Source: Rachicladosporium sp. CCFEE 5018 (Eukaryota; Ascomycota; Dothideomycetes; Cladosporiales; Cladosporiaceae). Taken from it: DNA of 64,000 nt. The DNA lies in the NCBI GenBank assembly GCA_002077045.2, contig KZ111161.1, forward strand, positions 333,254 through 397,253, read 5' to 3'. Below the pieces are notes generated by a model. That model saw nothing but the letters and a program-made list of their open reading frames with translations, was not told the DNA's origin and searched no databases. Position 1 is the stretch's first letter; each line of letters starts with the position of its first letter. Of this stretch, positions 29,518 to 41,102 are shown piece by piece. The translations under genes and the position numbers were made by a program.

Positions 29518-31963
29518 TTACGGCATACTCAAGAACAACTTGAGCATAGCAGGGTAGTTGGGTGTTCTGCAGGTGATCATGTCAGCGGCTTGTCAAAGCG
29601 TCGGAGACACAGTCTCCACTTACCCAAGTCCGGTCAAAGGGTCCCATCCTGGAGCGGCATAGAACCCCGGAGTCCCGCAACCACTGTTGTTGCCAACCTA
29701 AATCATGTTAGTAACAATTGTGAGGCGTCATGCAGAGAGGTACGAACAGTGATATCATGCAAGACCTCGGGGTGAGCGTAGAGCGCTGGGTTGACGAATC
29801 CAATGGTAGATTTCCTCCTTGCGATCCTTTCCTCGTTGATTCGGGTCAAGATAGCCGCGAACGCCGGTGAGGATGCAGAGGTACCGCCAATTCGCAAGAA
29901 GCGGCCCTGTCCACCGATAACCACGTTATCTCCCACCGCAGAGAAGTCGGGATAGCCACGACCTGCGCGGTTGTAGATGCCGCCGTTGGTGTAGCAGGCG
30001 GAGCTATTAAGCGAGCAGGCGTACGATGGGTACGAAGGTGTGTGCTTAGTCAAGTAGGTGGAGACAGCAGCAGCTTGGTACGATGGGATTGGGTAGATGT
30101 TGGAGAACCCGCCGCCGGCTGCAAGGTGATTAGCATTCTGGTTGGAGGTTTAAGACCTCGCCGGGGTAACTTCGGCGGAAATTTGCAGCAAGACTCACAA
30201 GGAAAGCGTGTGACGGCCACCTCGGCATCGGCAGCAGCAGAAGCACCAACTGGCAAAGTCGTGGCACCCAAAGTCGTGATATATGGGCAGCTGGCTGGGA
30301 AGTCTGGCGAGAAGATCTTGCCACCGGGTCCCAAACATCCGTCGGGGTTGTCGTCACCCTACAGGACATCAGTATACTAGCACCAGATGCTATCAAGCCG
30401 CGACGAGACGAGACTCACTGGAGGACCAGCTACACCCGAGTCTCCAGAAGAGACACAGATCGATATGCCCTGCATGCCAAGTTTAAGGTATTCATTGCAC
30501 TGGCGACGCTGATAGTTGACTGGCGCATCACTCTCCTGGCCACCATAGCTGATGCTGATCACATTCGTAGGCTTGTAGACTCCGCATTGCAATTGACCCT
30601 TGTACCCACCAGGTTGAGGATCCGGGTACGATGGGTCCAGAGGCGAGTTGCCGGTCTCTCCAAATGCAGAGTAAGAGCAGTAAGAGCCGTCGATGGCGTC
30701 CAAGAAGTTGTTGAGAAAACCAACAAATGTGTAATTATTCTCGTAGACCTGTCGTTGTAATTAGTATCTCTCAATGATACAGTTGTTGCCATGAAGTGCG
30801 CACCGGGTCGTCTGTCTGGAATAGTATGCTGTTCTGCGGCCAGATGATCGGATACGAGATTTGGAAGTCGAGATCGCTCTCGAGACCGGCCTGGGAGACG
30901 TTGGCAATAGGTGCAATACCACCATCAATGCCTTCAAGTTTCGGGTGCGTGCCATTGCGGATGCGAGGGTAGTAGCGAGTAAAGAAGTTGTCCAGATCCT
31001 GCTGTGCGTAGACATCGCCGAGGTCTTCGAAGATGCCGAGCTCGTTCCCGGGAGCTGCCTTGTTGCCCTGCGTAATGTTGTACATGGCCTGTGTGAGAAA
31101 GATCAGTGAACGTCATATGACTCATGACTCGCGAGTCGGAGACTTACAGCAATGCACTCGGGTGTCACAAGGGTGCCGCAAGCTGTCAAGTTCGCTGCAC
31201 TAGGCATTTGTCCAGGAGGCATCGGACGAGTGGGAGGTGGATGTGGGCGCTTGCGATGGCCTTTGCCACCGTTGTCCCACCCTCCACGCTTCTCGAGGGC
31301 GGCCTTGGATCCGTGAGTGCCAATATGCTTGACACCTGGCGTGATATAATCGACGTGACTCTGAACGTGAGCGGGAAGATGGTAACTAGCCACTTGGTAA
31401 ACATTTGTCGTCTCAGACGTAGTGGGATTCCAGACTTACGCGTCACAAGCAATGCCGGTCTTTCCAGTCGCGACATGTTCATACTCATGGTACTCAGTCT
31501 TGAGCAACTCTTCGGCTTTGGAAGCGCTGGCATCAAATTGCAGCCACTGCTTGTTGGTCGACTGGCTGACACTGTCCATCTCGATGCCAGCTGACTCGAG
31601 CCAAGCCCGGACTGCGTCAACACTGCTCTGCGCTGGCGCGAAAAGATCGGTGACCTCGTCTACGGTGTAGTGCTTGCCATAGTGCTCGGACTCTGGATGT
31701 GACCTGTGTTGCGTTAGAACTTATCTCTTGCAGGACACTGTTGTCTCCACTTACACCTTCATTAAGTAATCATGCGCTTTGTCGAGGTTGCTTTGTATCA
31801 AGCCAATTCGCATCGGTAGCTTAACGTCTTCGTGAACGCGCGTGACCTTGACCCAAGCCAGTGACTCAGCTCGCCTCTCGTGCAAGACATGGTTGGCCGG
31901 CGTAGGCACCGCCGCAGCGGTAGCCAGCAACAATGCTAGTCCGTTCAAAGTAGCGCCCAACAT
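29518..31963 (-). CDS. Sedolisin / tripeptidyl-peptidase (S53), nine exons
   Basis: Exons on the minus strand: 31755-31963, 31440-31703, 31148-31385, 30804-31088, 30419-30748, 30199-30358, 29748-30118, 29624-29697 and 29518-29566. They total 1980 nt, 659 residues, with phases consistent throughout. A signal peptide and an S53 propeptide (WLESAGI, LLKTEYHEYEH) precede the catalytic domain. It has Glu307 and Asp311 (LESDLDFQ), the oxyanion Asp in SSGDSG and the nucleophile in GGTSASSP (about Ser576). Ca-site residues follow near the C-terminus (GWDPLTGLG). Such enzymes cleave tripeptides or endopeptide bonds outside the cell at acid pH. Intron 7 has an unusual GTTCGT donor but a perfect TACTAAC branch site. 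Together with the neighbouring A1 protease it suggests acid protein digestion. Confidence 0.92.
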
Positions 31964-33053
31964 CTTCGCAATAGAGAGTACGGGGATGGCAATGAGTCCT
32001 GGGGAACATGAAATGATATACACCTACATTCGCCTCTCCGTCTGTGCCAATCTGCGGACGGTGCCTGACCTTGCCGCATTGCACTTGTCATATATTGCAT
32101 TGCGTGCATGGTTGCTCAAAGCTAGCGTGCATGAGTATGGAAAGAGGGCCCTTCGTGACCATTGAGAGCAGATCTGACAGCGATGCGGTCAATGTCGCGT
32201 GCAGATATCTGCATGATTGCCCACCAGATCGTCCACTACGTGCACAAGACCCAGCATACCAGAGCGAAGGTGGACCAACAGAGCGGCTTCGAGTCCCAAG
32301 ATAGAAGGCGCCGGCAAGTCACGACGTCGATATGCACGCCGGAGCTATCTGCGATAAGCAGGAGGAAAGCTTGGAAGCAGATACGCACGACCAAGAAGCG
32401 ACAGGCTAATGCCACATGCTTGGCGATTGATTGATACCATGGCGATGGGCATGGGAGTCGGCATGGGTTCTCCGCAGTGTTGACGATAGCTGCAGCCGCC
32501 GCTTGCATGTATGAGGAAGTCGATAAATTACGCGATGGTCAATGACGTGCGGCTGTGGTGGGTATCGCATTGTTTGCTCGATCGAATCAATCAGCAGGTA
32601 CCGAGTAACGCAGTGGACACGGAGGGCAACGGTGTCATAGTCGTGTCGTGGCTCGAATAGAATGGAAATTTAATGATGGCGTGCAGCCATTCATGAGATC
32701 GCAAAGGTGAGGAATGGCGGATCGCGGATATCAAACGAGACTCACTTGCGCGGTCGGAGTCCATGCCAAGCACCGACTTTGGTAAGTCCGTCATATGACC
32801 GACTCAACTCTACTGTTCCTCTTCGCTCCTTCAGGATTTCGGCGTGGGACGGATTCTCAGGCACTGGCATCTCAGTTCTCTAGAGGCGAAGGTCTCTGCG
32901 GAAGAGCAGTGGACGTTGCATTGTCGTGGCCTGGACCATAGTTGTATTATACAGAAGTGTAGGCGGTTGGGAAGTGGGAAGCGTTATCAGTCACCGCTCA
33001 CCGAAAACGCATCGCAGACGGCACGCGACCTCTCAGCATCTTCAGTCGCAGAT
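31964..33053. promoter_or_regulatory. Divergent spacer sedolisin / MFS transporter
   Basis: 1.1 kb between two divergent starts. An open frame continues upstream of the transporter Met to 32844 but looks like leader sequence. No other gene seen. Confidence 0.45.
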
Positions 33054-34745
33054 ATGGCACCGCAGAAACGTGGATTGCAGGAAGTGGCGCCGCTTCCGAT
33101 CGCGGACGAGAGAACATCCCTCCTAGCCGATGGCGAAGCGGCGCAAGACCAGGATGAGGAGGCTCTCGAGGCACGTGCTGCGCAAGAACGGCGAGAATAT
33201 GAGACGAACGCTGTGCCCATCGCAGATGAGCCGAGTACAAAAAAGCTGGTGTTGACCATGAGCAGCCTGTGGTTCAGCACGTTCTTCGCGGCGCTCGATG
33301 CCACCATTGTAGCCACACTGTCAGGCCCTATCAGTGCCAGCTTCAATTCCTTCACGCTATTCTCCTGGCTCGCATCAAGCTATCTGATAGCGAATGCTGC
33401 GTTCCAGCCACTGAGTGGAAAACTGACAGACATATACGGGCGCCGTGCTGGTCTCGTCTTCGCTAGTACCTTCTTCGCAGCTGGTACTCTGATGTGCGGG
33501 CTTGCGACAGAGCAGTGGGTTATCATACTAGGCCGTCTCGTTGCAGGAGCTGGCGGCGGGTTTTTGAACTCCATCAGTACCTTCGTGGGTTCCGATCTCG
33601 TACCGCTGCGCAAGCGCGGTGTTTGGCAAGGCATTGGCAATATAGTTTTCGGGACCGGTATGGGGCTTGGGGGAGTCTTCGGCGGCTGGATTAATGACAC
33701 ACTCGGATGGCGCTGGGCATTCTACATCCAGGTGCCGTTCATTGTAGTTGCAGGCATCGCAACGTTTTTCACCGTAAAGGTACCCATCAAGCATACCGAA
33801 GAGAGCAAGCTCGCTCGGGTGGACTTCCTTGGAGCTGCTAGTCTGAGCGTTACTCTCGTACTGCTTCTTCTTGGGCTGAACAGTGGAGGTAACATCGTGC
33901 CGTGGACTCACCCACTGGTGCTCACTACCATACCGCTCTCTGTAGTGTCTTTGCTGGTCTTCATCTTCATCGAGGACCGCATCGCTACTGAGCCCATCAT
34001 TCCAGTCCGTTTACTACTCAATCAGACTGTAGCAGCTGCATGTCTGACGAACTGGTTCGAGACGATGGCAGTCTTCGGGCTGCTTTACTACGTCCCGGTC
34101 TACTTTCAGACGGTTGGCGGGCTGTCATCGACTGCTGCCGGCGCACGACTTATCCCGCAGTCTGCCGGTGCAGCGATTGGGTCTCTATCATCAGGTCTTC
34201 TCATGCGTGCTACAGGGAAGTACCGACTACTGAACTTCTTCATGCAATGCATGTCCCTCGCTGCAGCTGAAGCAATACTTGGCACCTTCAATGCATACGT
34301 CGCTGCAGCGCCTCCCTTCATCTACCTACTGATGCACGGGACCGCGTACGGCAGTATGCTCACCATTACCTTGATCTCCCTCATCGCGGCTGTTGATCAC
34401 AAACACCAAGCCGTCATTACTTCAGCGTCATATGCCTTCCGTAGCACTGGCAGCACCATTGGCATCACGCTTTCATCGACGGTCTTCCAGAACCTGCTCA
34501 AAAGTGGCTTGTGGGAGCGCTTTGGTTCTTTGCCTAATGCAGCCGCCGAGATCGGCCGGATCAGGGACTCAGTAGACGAAGCGAAGCATCTGCCGTCAGG
34601 CTGGAGTCATGAGGGAGTAGTGGACAGCTATGTGGACGCATTACGAGGTGTCTGGGCCTTAGTCCTTGGCTTCGCGACGCTTGCTGCGGTGTGCAGCTTC
34701 TTCATACGGCAACATACCCTCTACAAAAGTCTCGAAAGGAAATGA
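33054..34745 (+). CDS. MFS transporter, Fnx1/VBA-like (DHA2 type)
   Basis: A 563-residue intronless transporter with about 14 membrane spans after a hydrophilic N-terminus. Motif A appears as GKLTDIYGRRAGL, and motif C-like glycine spacing as GTGMGLGGVFGGWI. The later blocks GARLIPQSAGAAIGSLSSGL and HQAVITSASYAFRSTGSTIGI are characteristic of the fungal Fnx1/Vba group. Members take basic amino acids into the vacuole or export small molecules at the plasma membrane; a dileucine-like TSLLAD in the N-terminus could be a vacuolar sorting signal (inference). Start chosen at MAPQKRG, because upstream in-frame residues are not membrane-protein-like. Confidence 0.87.
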   Translation: MAPQKRGLQEVAPLPIADERTSLLADGEAAQDQDEEALEARAAQERREYETNAVPIADEPSTKKLVLTMSSLWFSTFFAALDATIVATLSGPISASFNSFTLFSWLASSYLIANAAFQPLSGKLTDIYGRRAGLVFASTFFAAGTLMCGLATEQWVIILGRLVAGAGGGFLNSISTFVGSDLVPLRKRGVWQGIGNIVFGTGMGLGGVFGGWINDTLGWRWAFYIQVPFIVVAGIATFFTVKVPIKHTEESKLARVDFLGAASLSVTLVLLLLGLNSGGNIVPWTHPLVLTTIPLSVVSLLVFIFIEDRIATEPIIPVRLLLNQTVAAACLTNWFETMAVFGLLYYVPVYFQTVGGLSSTAAGARLIPQSAGAAIGSLSSGLLMRATGKYRLLNFFMQCMSLAAAEAILGTFNAYVAAAPPFIYLLMHGTAYGSMLTITLISLIAAVDHKHQAVITSASYAFRSTGSTIGITLSSTVFQNLLKSGLWERFGSLPNAAAEIGRIRDSVDEAKHLPSGWSHEGVVDSYVDALRGVWALVLGFATLAAVCSFFIRQHTLYKSLERK

Positions 34746-35078
34746 GAGAATGCATCACCAGCCGATCGATGTTTGAGAGTCTGCTTGCACTACTTCCCGT
34801 TGCACCACGGCAGCAAGCAATTGCCAAAGTTGCCGGTGAGATGCCGCGGGCCTTAACGTGCTGAACTATCGCGCGACGCGACGTCCTTCTCGGCTACACT
34901 CGCGAATCCAGACGCTGTACTTAGCTAAGGTGATACGAGCCCGAGTCCGAAATGCCATGATAGTGAGACTCCTGACAGGTCAAGGAAGAGCATAACATCC
35001 GCATCTCTTAGGTGCCAAACCTTGGTCTATCGATGGATCTATTCTACCGATGAACGCCATAGTATCCACGAGCCATGC
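34746..35078. other. Spacer MFS / FAD monooxygenase
   Basis: 333 bp between convergent gene ends; nothing recognised. Confidence 0.45.
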
Positions 35079-36338
35079 TCACGCTACCGGATCGAGCTTC
35101 ATCCTCATCGCCTCATGGCCCCGCTTCAGCCTTCCCGCAAAGTGCGCAGCCCCATCACTACTGAAGTGTCCTTGCAGGCCAGCGTACGTCTTCTCCGCGA
35201 ACTTCTTGCTGTAGATAAACATGGTCTGTTCGTAGTGCCGCACTGCTAGCGATGGGTCGTCAGGGTGCGCAATCAATAAGCGAGCAAGCTCTAACGAATC
35301 CTGCAACGCCAAATTCACGCCCACCCCAGCGAAAGGTGTCATGAGGTGTGCCGCATCTCCAAGCAGCGTCAGTCCCGGACGACTGTTCCACTGCATTCCG
35401 ACCGGCAGCATCTACAGCTTGCGTGGGATAACCTTGTCCGTGCTCTCGAGTACCACGCGCTTGGTGTTGTCGCCACAGTCAGCGAACTCTTGGTCGGTGA
35501 GCTTCGTGGCCGCCGCTTTCTCCTCAAGTCCCTCCAGGCCGCTCTCTCTCTCAAGCCACTCCTCAGGCTGACGCACGCAAGCGTAGACCCGAATACCGCC
35601 GTGACCCTGTCGCTGAGCAAGGACAGCACGATTCTCGTCGAACATGTAGCAGCTACCGGCACCAACGTACTCGGACAGCCATGGGTGCTTCTCATAGACG
35701 TCTTCGGCCCAACCTTCGAGCGCGGTGATGCCGGAGTAGTACGGCTTGATGTCCGTCAAGAGTGGTCGCACTTTGCTCCATGCTCCGTCTGCGCCGATCA
35801 CAAGGTCAAATCCAGTCTGTATCGTGCCATCTGCTAAAGCTACATCATGCTTTCGATCTCCGGAGCCCGGCGTTGGAGACACCGCAACCACCTTGCTACC
35901 CCATTTGACAGCGCCAGGAGCCACTGAGTCTAGGAGAATAGATCGAAGTGCTTCTCGATCAATCTCTGGTCGTTCACCGATCCCGTCAGCCTCGACTGGC
36001 TTTTGCATGCCGTTCTCATCGAATAGGACGTTGCCCTTGCCATCGACGATCTTCTTCACGTCGCCTTCTGGTCGAGCGTGCTGCAAGAACTGCGCCCAGA
36101 GCCCGGCTTCCTTGAGTGCGAGCTGACCTTGCTGTGGGTGAAGGTCCAGTGAGCCACCTTGGTTCCGGGATGTGGGTGACGGATCAAGTTCAAAGATGGT
36201 GGTCTGACATGAGTAGTCTGGAGTTTGCTGGAGAAGGCGGGCGAGGAGAAGACCAGAAGGGCCAGCGCCGAGGATTGCAATCTTAGCTGTTGTCTTGGAT
36301 GCTGTACCGGAAGTCATGGTGCTTGGGCTTGCTGACAT
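35079..36338 (-). pseudogene. FAD-dependent monooxygenase, TetX/PHBH-like, one nonsense codon
   Basis: One frame of 420 codons with a single internal TAG at 35412-35414. The N-terminal FAD-binding motif is AILGAGPSGLLLARLL, followed by EIDREALRSILLD and the DG motif (FDLVIGADGAWSKVRP). Past the stop comes the second FAD motif (LTLLGDAAHLMTPFAGVGVNLALQD). Homologues of this flavin monooxygenase group have a Tyr where the stop sits (PRKL-stop-MLPVG versus the usual RPLYMLP). The break removes the GD motif needed for flavin binding, so the truncated 308-residue product should be inactive. Two explanations are a genuine nonsense mutation or a base-call error. No intron fits. Confidence 0.85.
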
Positions 36339-37055
36339 TGTGCTCGGTGACTATGAGTGTATTGTTGGTGTGAGATATGCGTGGATTTGTTCGAGTCCGC
36401 AGAGAAATATGCTGATGATGGAGATGGTTAAAGCTTTGTGACGAGATCAATGCTGTAGGATGCCTCTTCAATATGTATTGTAATGCCTCGCACTTGATAC
36501 CACATACCGCAGTGATCGGTGTGAATTGAAGGACAGTCTATAGGACCCGACGCGGCCGAGCATTGCAGAACTTGAGTGGCTGCGCGCACAGCGTTCATTG
36601 TTTCGGTGTAAACCCTTGTTGGACTATCGGAGCTGACCCTAGAGCGGCGCCGAGCCCAGCACTATCAGCTTGAAGCTTCGCAGTGAAAGCTTGGTCGAGT
36701 GCTCGGAGTTTTCGGATCTAACAGTTGTCCTCGGCCGAGATCAAATGAATCCTGAGTATGGACAGCCACCTTCCTCTTCGACATCTATGTGCGAGACAAG
36801 GTACATACGACAACTTTGCTCTTGTGAAAGTCACCAGTCTTGGAATGATGCCAGAACTTGGTTCTCTTCGCGTCGACTGAATGCACTGCAGCTAAGATGC
36901 AAGCTGCGACCTTGGCCTTGCCCGCTCACATGCTGTCTCTCTTGCACAACAAGTGCGAGAGAACACTGGCGGTGCATGTGTCGGTAGCATGAGAAACCTT
37001 GAAATTTCGGCGAGCAGAGATCTTACAAGATTCACTCAGGATTACTTGGTCTACT
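36339..37055. other. Spacer FAD monooxygenase / NmrA-like gene
   Basis: 717 bp holding the monooxygenase 5' flank. No ORF with recognisable content. Confidence 0.45.
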
Positions 37056-38147
37056 TCACAGCCTGCCTCGCCTCTCGTCTTCGGCGACCTTCAGCACCGG
37101 CCTGAGGGCTCCAGCTCTCTCGAACAAGCCTCCCAGGCCTGCCTCACGCCTTCTCGCATCTTCCAGTCGGAACCATTGCTCCGCAGACCTGATCCTATGT
37201 GGATGGATTCTATCTAGGAGCTCATAGTCGCGCTTGACAACGCCACTATTGCTGCCGGAATGCTTCCAGAGATTCCAGAACCCGGTGAAGTTATCTTGCA
37301 TATTCATGGTGGCCGGATCAGCCGCTGGAGCGTTGTAGCCGGCCGGGACAGTGGCTGCACGTGCCATGGGGCCAGTCTGCCAGTATTTTTCGAGGGATGT
37401 GTCGATGTACCTCGCTGGCTTGCCAGTGGCCTTTGTGAACGCTGCAGCTAATCCATGATAGTCGATGTGGTCGATGGCGACAGCGAGGTCCATCCCGTTC
37501 GCTTCGTCTCGGTGGTCGAACAACCACCGAGCGTAAGTACTACAATCCTCCAGAGCTACATGCGGCACGGCCACCTCTCCCAAAGGCATTCTCCACACTA
37601 CAGTTCCGTCTTCGATCACCGGACTCATCGGCGGATCAGACCCGAGCGTCATCTCGATATACGGCCCAGTGGTGAAGAGCGCCGCCCCCATCCTGGCTCC
37701 ATTCGCTTCCGTCTGCTGCAATATCCACTCACCCATTCTTCCCTTCCCATCATAATGCCCGCAACGGAACTTGGGATCATAGCTAGAGAGCTTGTATCCA
37801 TAGTCCAGATTGCCGTACACCAAGAATTTGATGCCTTCCTCGAGAGCAAGCTCATAAGCCCGAATGGCCCAGTAAGTTTCAGTCTTCTCACCGGCATTGG
37901 ACCCGTCGATGTTGACAACGGCGTAGTCGCAGCCGCGGAAGCCTTATCTGAGAGCGGTCTCGTCGGTGAACGTACCTTCGATGAACTCTACATCCCGGAG
38001 GGCTATGAGTTGTTGCGCTCGAGCAGGAGTTGTGTCCCGCGTTAGGACGCGGACAGAGTAGGCAGAGCCTTTGAGCAAGCCAGTAATGACAGGGATGCCT
38101 TGGGCGCCAGTGCCGCCGATGATGAAGATTTTGGGAGGTGATGACAT
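37056..38147 (-). pseudogene. NmrA-like NAD(P)-binding protein, one nonsense codon
   Basis: One frame of 364 codons with a single internal TAA at 37944-37946. The N-terminus has the NmrA nucleotide-binding motif (IFIIGGTGAQGIPVITGLL) and DVEFIEGTFTDETALR; the stop follows, and then GFRGCDYAVVNIDG continues in frame. Homologues usually have Lys there (LRKGF). The rest (KYWQTGP, HYDGKGRMGEWIL) fits the NmrA/HSCARG group of atypical short-chain dehydrogenases, some of which sense NADPH and regulate nitrogen metabolism. The truncated 67-residue product would be useless. It lies next to another gene with a single nonsense codon. Confidence 0.85.
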
Positions 38148-38710
38148 CGTGCAAGGGAATAATTTCGATAGACGAAGGCTTGACTTACGATTGTAGACCC
38201 TCTTGCCTGGAGAACGGCCCACGTTATATACACATGAGAGGAGGACAACATCATGCCCGCTGTTCCTCCATTGTCGAGCATCCTCGAAGACATTTGCTGA
38301 TGTAGCTCGGATTAGTGATCACGAACAGCGCGGTTGTGATGTCTCGTAGTCGAACTCTATCGGCACTATTGACGGCCGTAAGTCGAGCAGACCCAAGACA
38401 CTCATAACGAGATCTGATTACAACTTCAGCTTTACGTCCGAGTGTTCGTGTAGTACATTGATGCGAAGCTTACCTCTCCAACCCCCAGCCATGTAGCCAG
38501 AAGCTATGTCACTTGCCGCGGCCGCAACATGAGCAAGAGCATGGCCTACACTGCTCAACGATATTGGTGGAGCCTCTCGTCGAAATGACGACGGTTTTAA
38601 AAAGAAGCCGGGTACTCGACAGGCGCGCCTAACAGTCTAGACGTCTGTTGAGCGACCTGGCATGTGTATACTGTATCTTGTAAACTTTTGAGATGTACAT
38701 GCGATGTGGT
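38148..38710. other. Spacer NmrA-like gene / secreted protein copy B
   Basis: 563 bp; the NmrA-like promoter lies on the left. No gene seen. The equivalent region of copy A lies outside the window. Confidence 0.45.
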
Positions 38711-40755
38711 TCAGAAAAGCAAAACCGCAGTGAAACAAAGTCCCAACACCAATGCTTGAACGCTAACAATTGTCATCCTTCGTGCATCACTAGCACTCTC
38801 TGTCGAGGCTGCAGACGCAGGCGTTACACTTGTGATGCTCGCAGCCGCAACATTGCTTTCCTGGCTCTGGCCGCCTGTCGACGTCGCAGTCTTGACAATG
38901 CCAGTCTCAGCTGCACTTATCACTTCGGTTCCGATGGTGACTGCGGGACCCCCTTTCGATGCAGTCATCGTAGTGATAGAATCGCTGTAGACCCATGCAC
39001 CTGCCGCAGCAGACGACCAGGCACCTGACAGTCCGCTGGCGTCTGATTCTGGGCTTGAGCCGCCCCCTGAGGTCCACGAGGTCGGCATAGTGTCACTTCC
39101 CTGAGTTCCGGAGACTTGGAAGCCAGGTGCATTAGGGATGGTACTACTAGCTGTCAGAGTCGTCTGATCGCCGACCCATACAGCTGCCCCGTCGGTGGCT
39201 GTGACGACAGTGTAGACAGTCGTACCGATGAGCACTTCGTTTGTTGGTGTAGAATTGTACTCGGTAGCAGCAGCGTTGTCCCCGCCAGCAGCGGTTGATG
39301 AAGTTTGCGTAAACATCGCACTGCCATCCCCGCCACTCTGCTCGAATGGCTCTGCAGTGAAATGCTGAGCCGCTCCTGTTCTCGAAACACCCCTGATACC
39401 AGTCTCCTGGGCTCCTTCGGGTGCATACGGGAAAGCCGGACTTGCAGGCGTGCTCTCTGCGACACTGCTGCTCGTTGTTGTGGCGCCGGGTCCCCAGCTC
39501 GGTAACGCAAGTGAGTCCTGTGCCGTGAGAGCGATTGGCGGATCCCACACGCCGTCAGGGTGTATGATGCAATCATCACCCCAAATCCTTCGAATGGCCG
39601 AAGTCATGGTTTGCGGTGGAAGTATCTGCGGCTGGTAATCGCCCCAGATCGTGCTTTGATACTGGCTCATTGTGCGGAACACGTATTGGTCGTATACTAC
39701 TGCGTTATTCAATCCGCCGAAGTAGGCCGCTGCAGGAACCTGCTGGTAGCAGTCATCACCTGCCCCGTCGGCGATAGTGTAATTCGTGCTATTGGTGGAG
39801 AAGCAGTGGTAGTTCAGATCTGCGAAATTGAACCTGTGGTGAGTAAACAGCGCACGGAATCCTCGAACCGATGTTACTTCGGAGGGGTTCACTGGCACAA
39901 TTGTGGCATTGATTGTTCGACCGCATTGATCGGCTCTCGACATGTGACCGAAGGAGATAGCCACCGAGGGAGAAGTTATAGTTATGCCGTCTGTGACAAA
40001 GCTTCTCGGAGCAGTGGGAGGAGGTGTAATCGTCGAAGCGGTCTTGTTGCACAGGTCGCCTGAGCCATCCACGGTAGTGATAGGCCAGTACATGAGTCTT
40101 GCAGTCGAAGCCACGATCATGCAATTATCGCACTCTCGGCCTGCACTCCCTGTGGAATAGGAGACTGGAGGATATGAAGTTACGGTGCACAAAGGAGCAC
40201 CTCTGTCAAGGAAACCTGCTGCGGAGAGAGAAGAGTCGAACGCACTGGAGAGTGCTATGCAATCGTCCGGCTGTATACTGCAAGGCTGTGGCGGATAAGT
40301 CGCTTCCGGTTGTAGCGTTGCTGTGATTGTGTTCGTCCACGAGTCTGTCCCGCCTTGGCGGTCGTCCTTCCAACGACTCTCGGGTATCCGTCGCATAATG
40401 TGATTACGGACGTGACTTTCGTTGTACCTGGCGCTTCCGAGCCGTATGTGATTGCCGAGGCGAACGTGCTGGTCTCTCTCTGCCCGCTCGCCCATCTCCA
40501 TGAAACTGAATTGCTGTTCCATACTGAAAGTGCGCTATCACAACTCGATGCGTACGCAGATCCTGTGCCCGTGCTCACTGGAGCACCCCCGGTCGTGCGA
40601 TTCGCGCTGCTCGATGGTGTGCCCGTCACGCCAGCTCCTGAGGCTATGTAGTCTCCTACTCTCGCGGGCTCGGGATTTGGAAAGGCGGAGACATGGTGAT
40701 CGTCCAGAAAGCACAGAACGAGGGCGATCAACGACGGTGGTAAGGAAAGCAACAT
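38711..40755 (-). pseudogene. Secreted Ser/Thr-rich GPI-type protein, copy B, frameshifted
   Basis: Same signal peptide and N-terminal domain as copy A from ATG 40755, but 16 nt are missing at about 40347. This sends the frame to a stop at 40255 after 166 residues. The original frame resumes (TDSWTNTITATLQ) and stays open to the TGA at 38711, through a long Ser/Thr-rich stalk to a hydrophobic tail (LVLGLCFTAVLLF) like a GPI signal. The intact gene would encode about 680 residues. The missing stretch is too short to be an intron, so this copy looks inactivated unless the deletion is an assembly error. Confidence 0.82.
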
Positions 40756-41102
40756 CGCGGAAAGTCAACAGTCCTATCAAACGCCTTGTGCTCGAAACGA
40801 CAGTCTGAAGAAACAACGTTGAACGTAAGAAACATACCTACCGCACTACTCCATCTTCGACCGCGGATGTCCACTGACTAGCATGTCTCAATTCTTGGGC
40901 GTCGGCCCGGTATGACGTGAAGATGGGCGAGGAGAGTTCGACAAGACGATGCACGGTCGAGAAGTTTACGTGACGAATACGACGCCAAGTCTCGGTCGAT
41001 CGCCGCATCCGAGAGCTTACTCAGGTGGCTATTTATGATTGACATAAAGTACGATCGACATTTACTGCTATATACAAGGCACAGTCGGCTCGTGCCACGG
41101 TA
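40756..41102. other. Intergenic secreted protein / PAP2, copy B
   Basis: Nearly identical to 1400-1746; no gene seen. Confidence 0.5.

Noticed and set aside
32160..32510. Overlapping ORFs in the sedolisin/MFS spacer
   Set aside because: Short, without motifs; probably promoter sequence.
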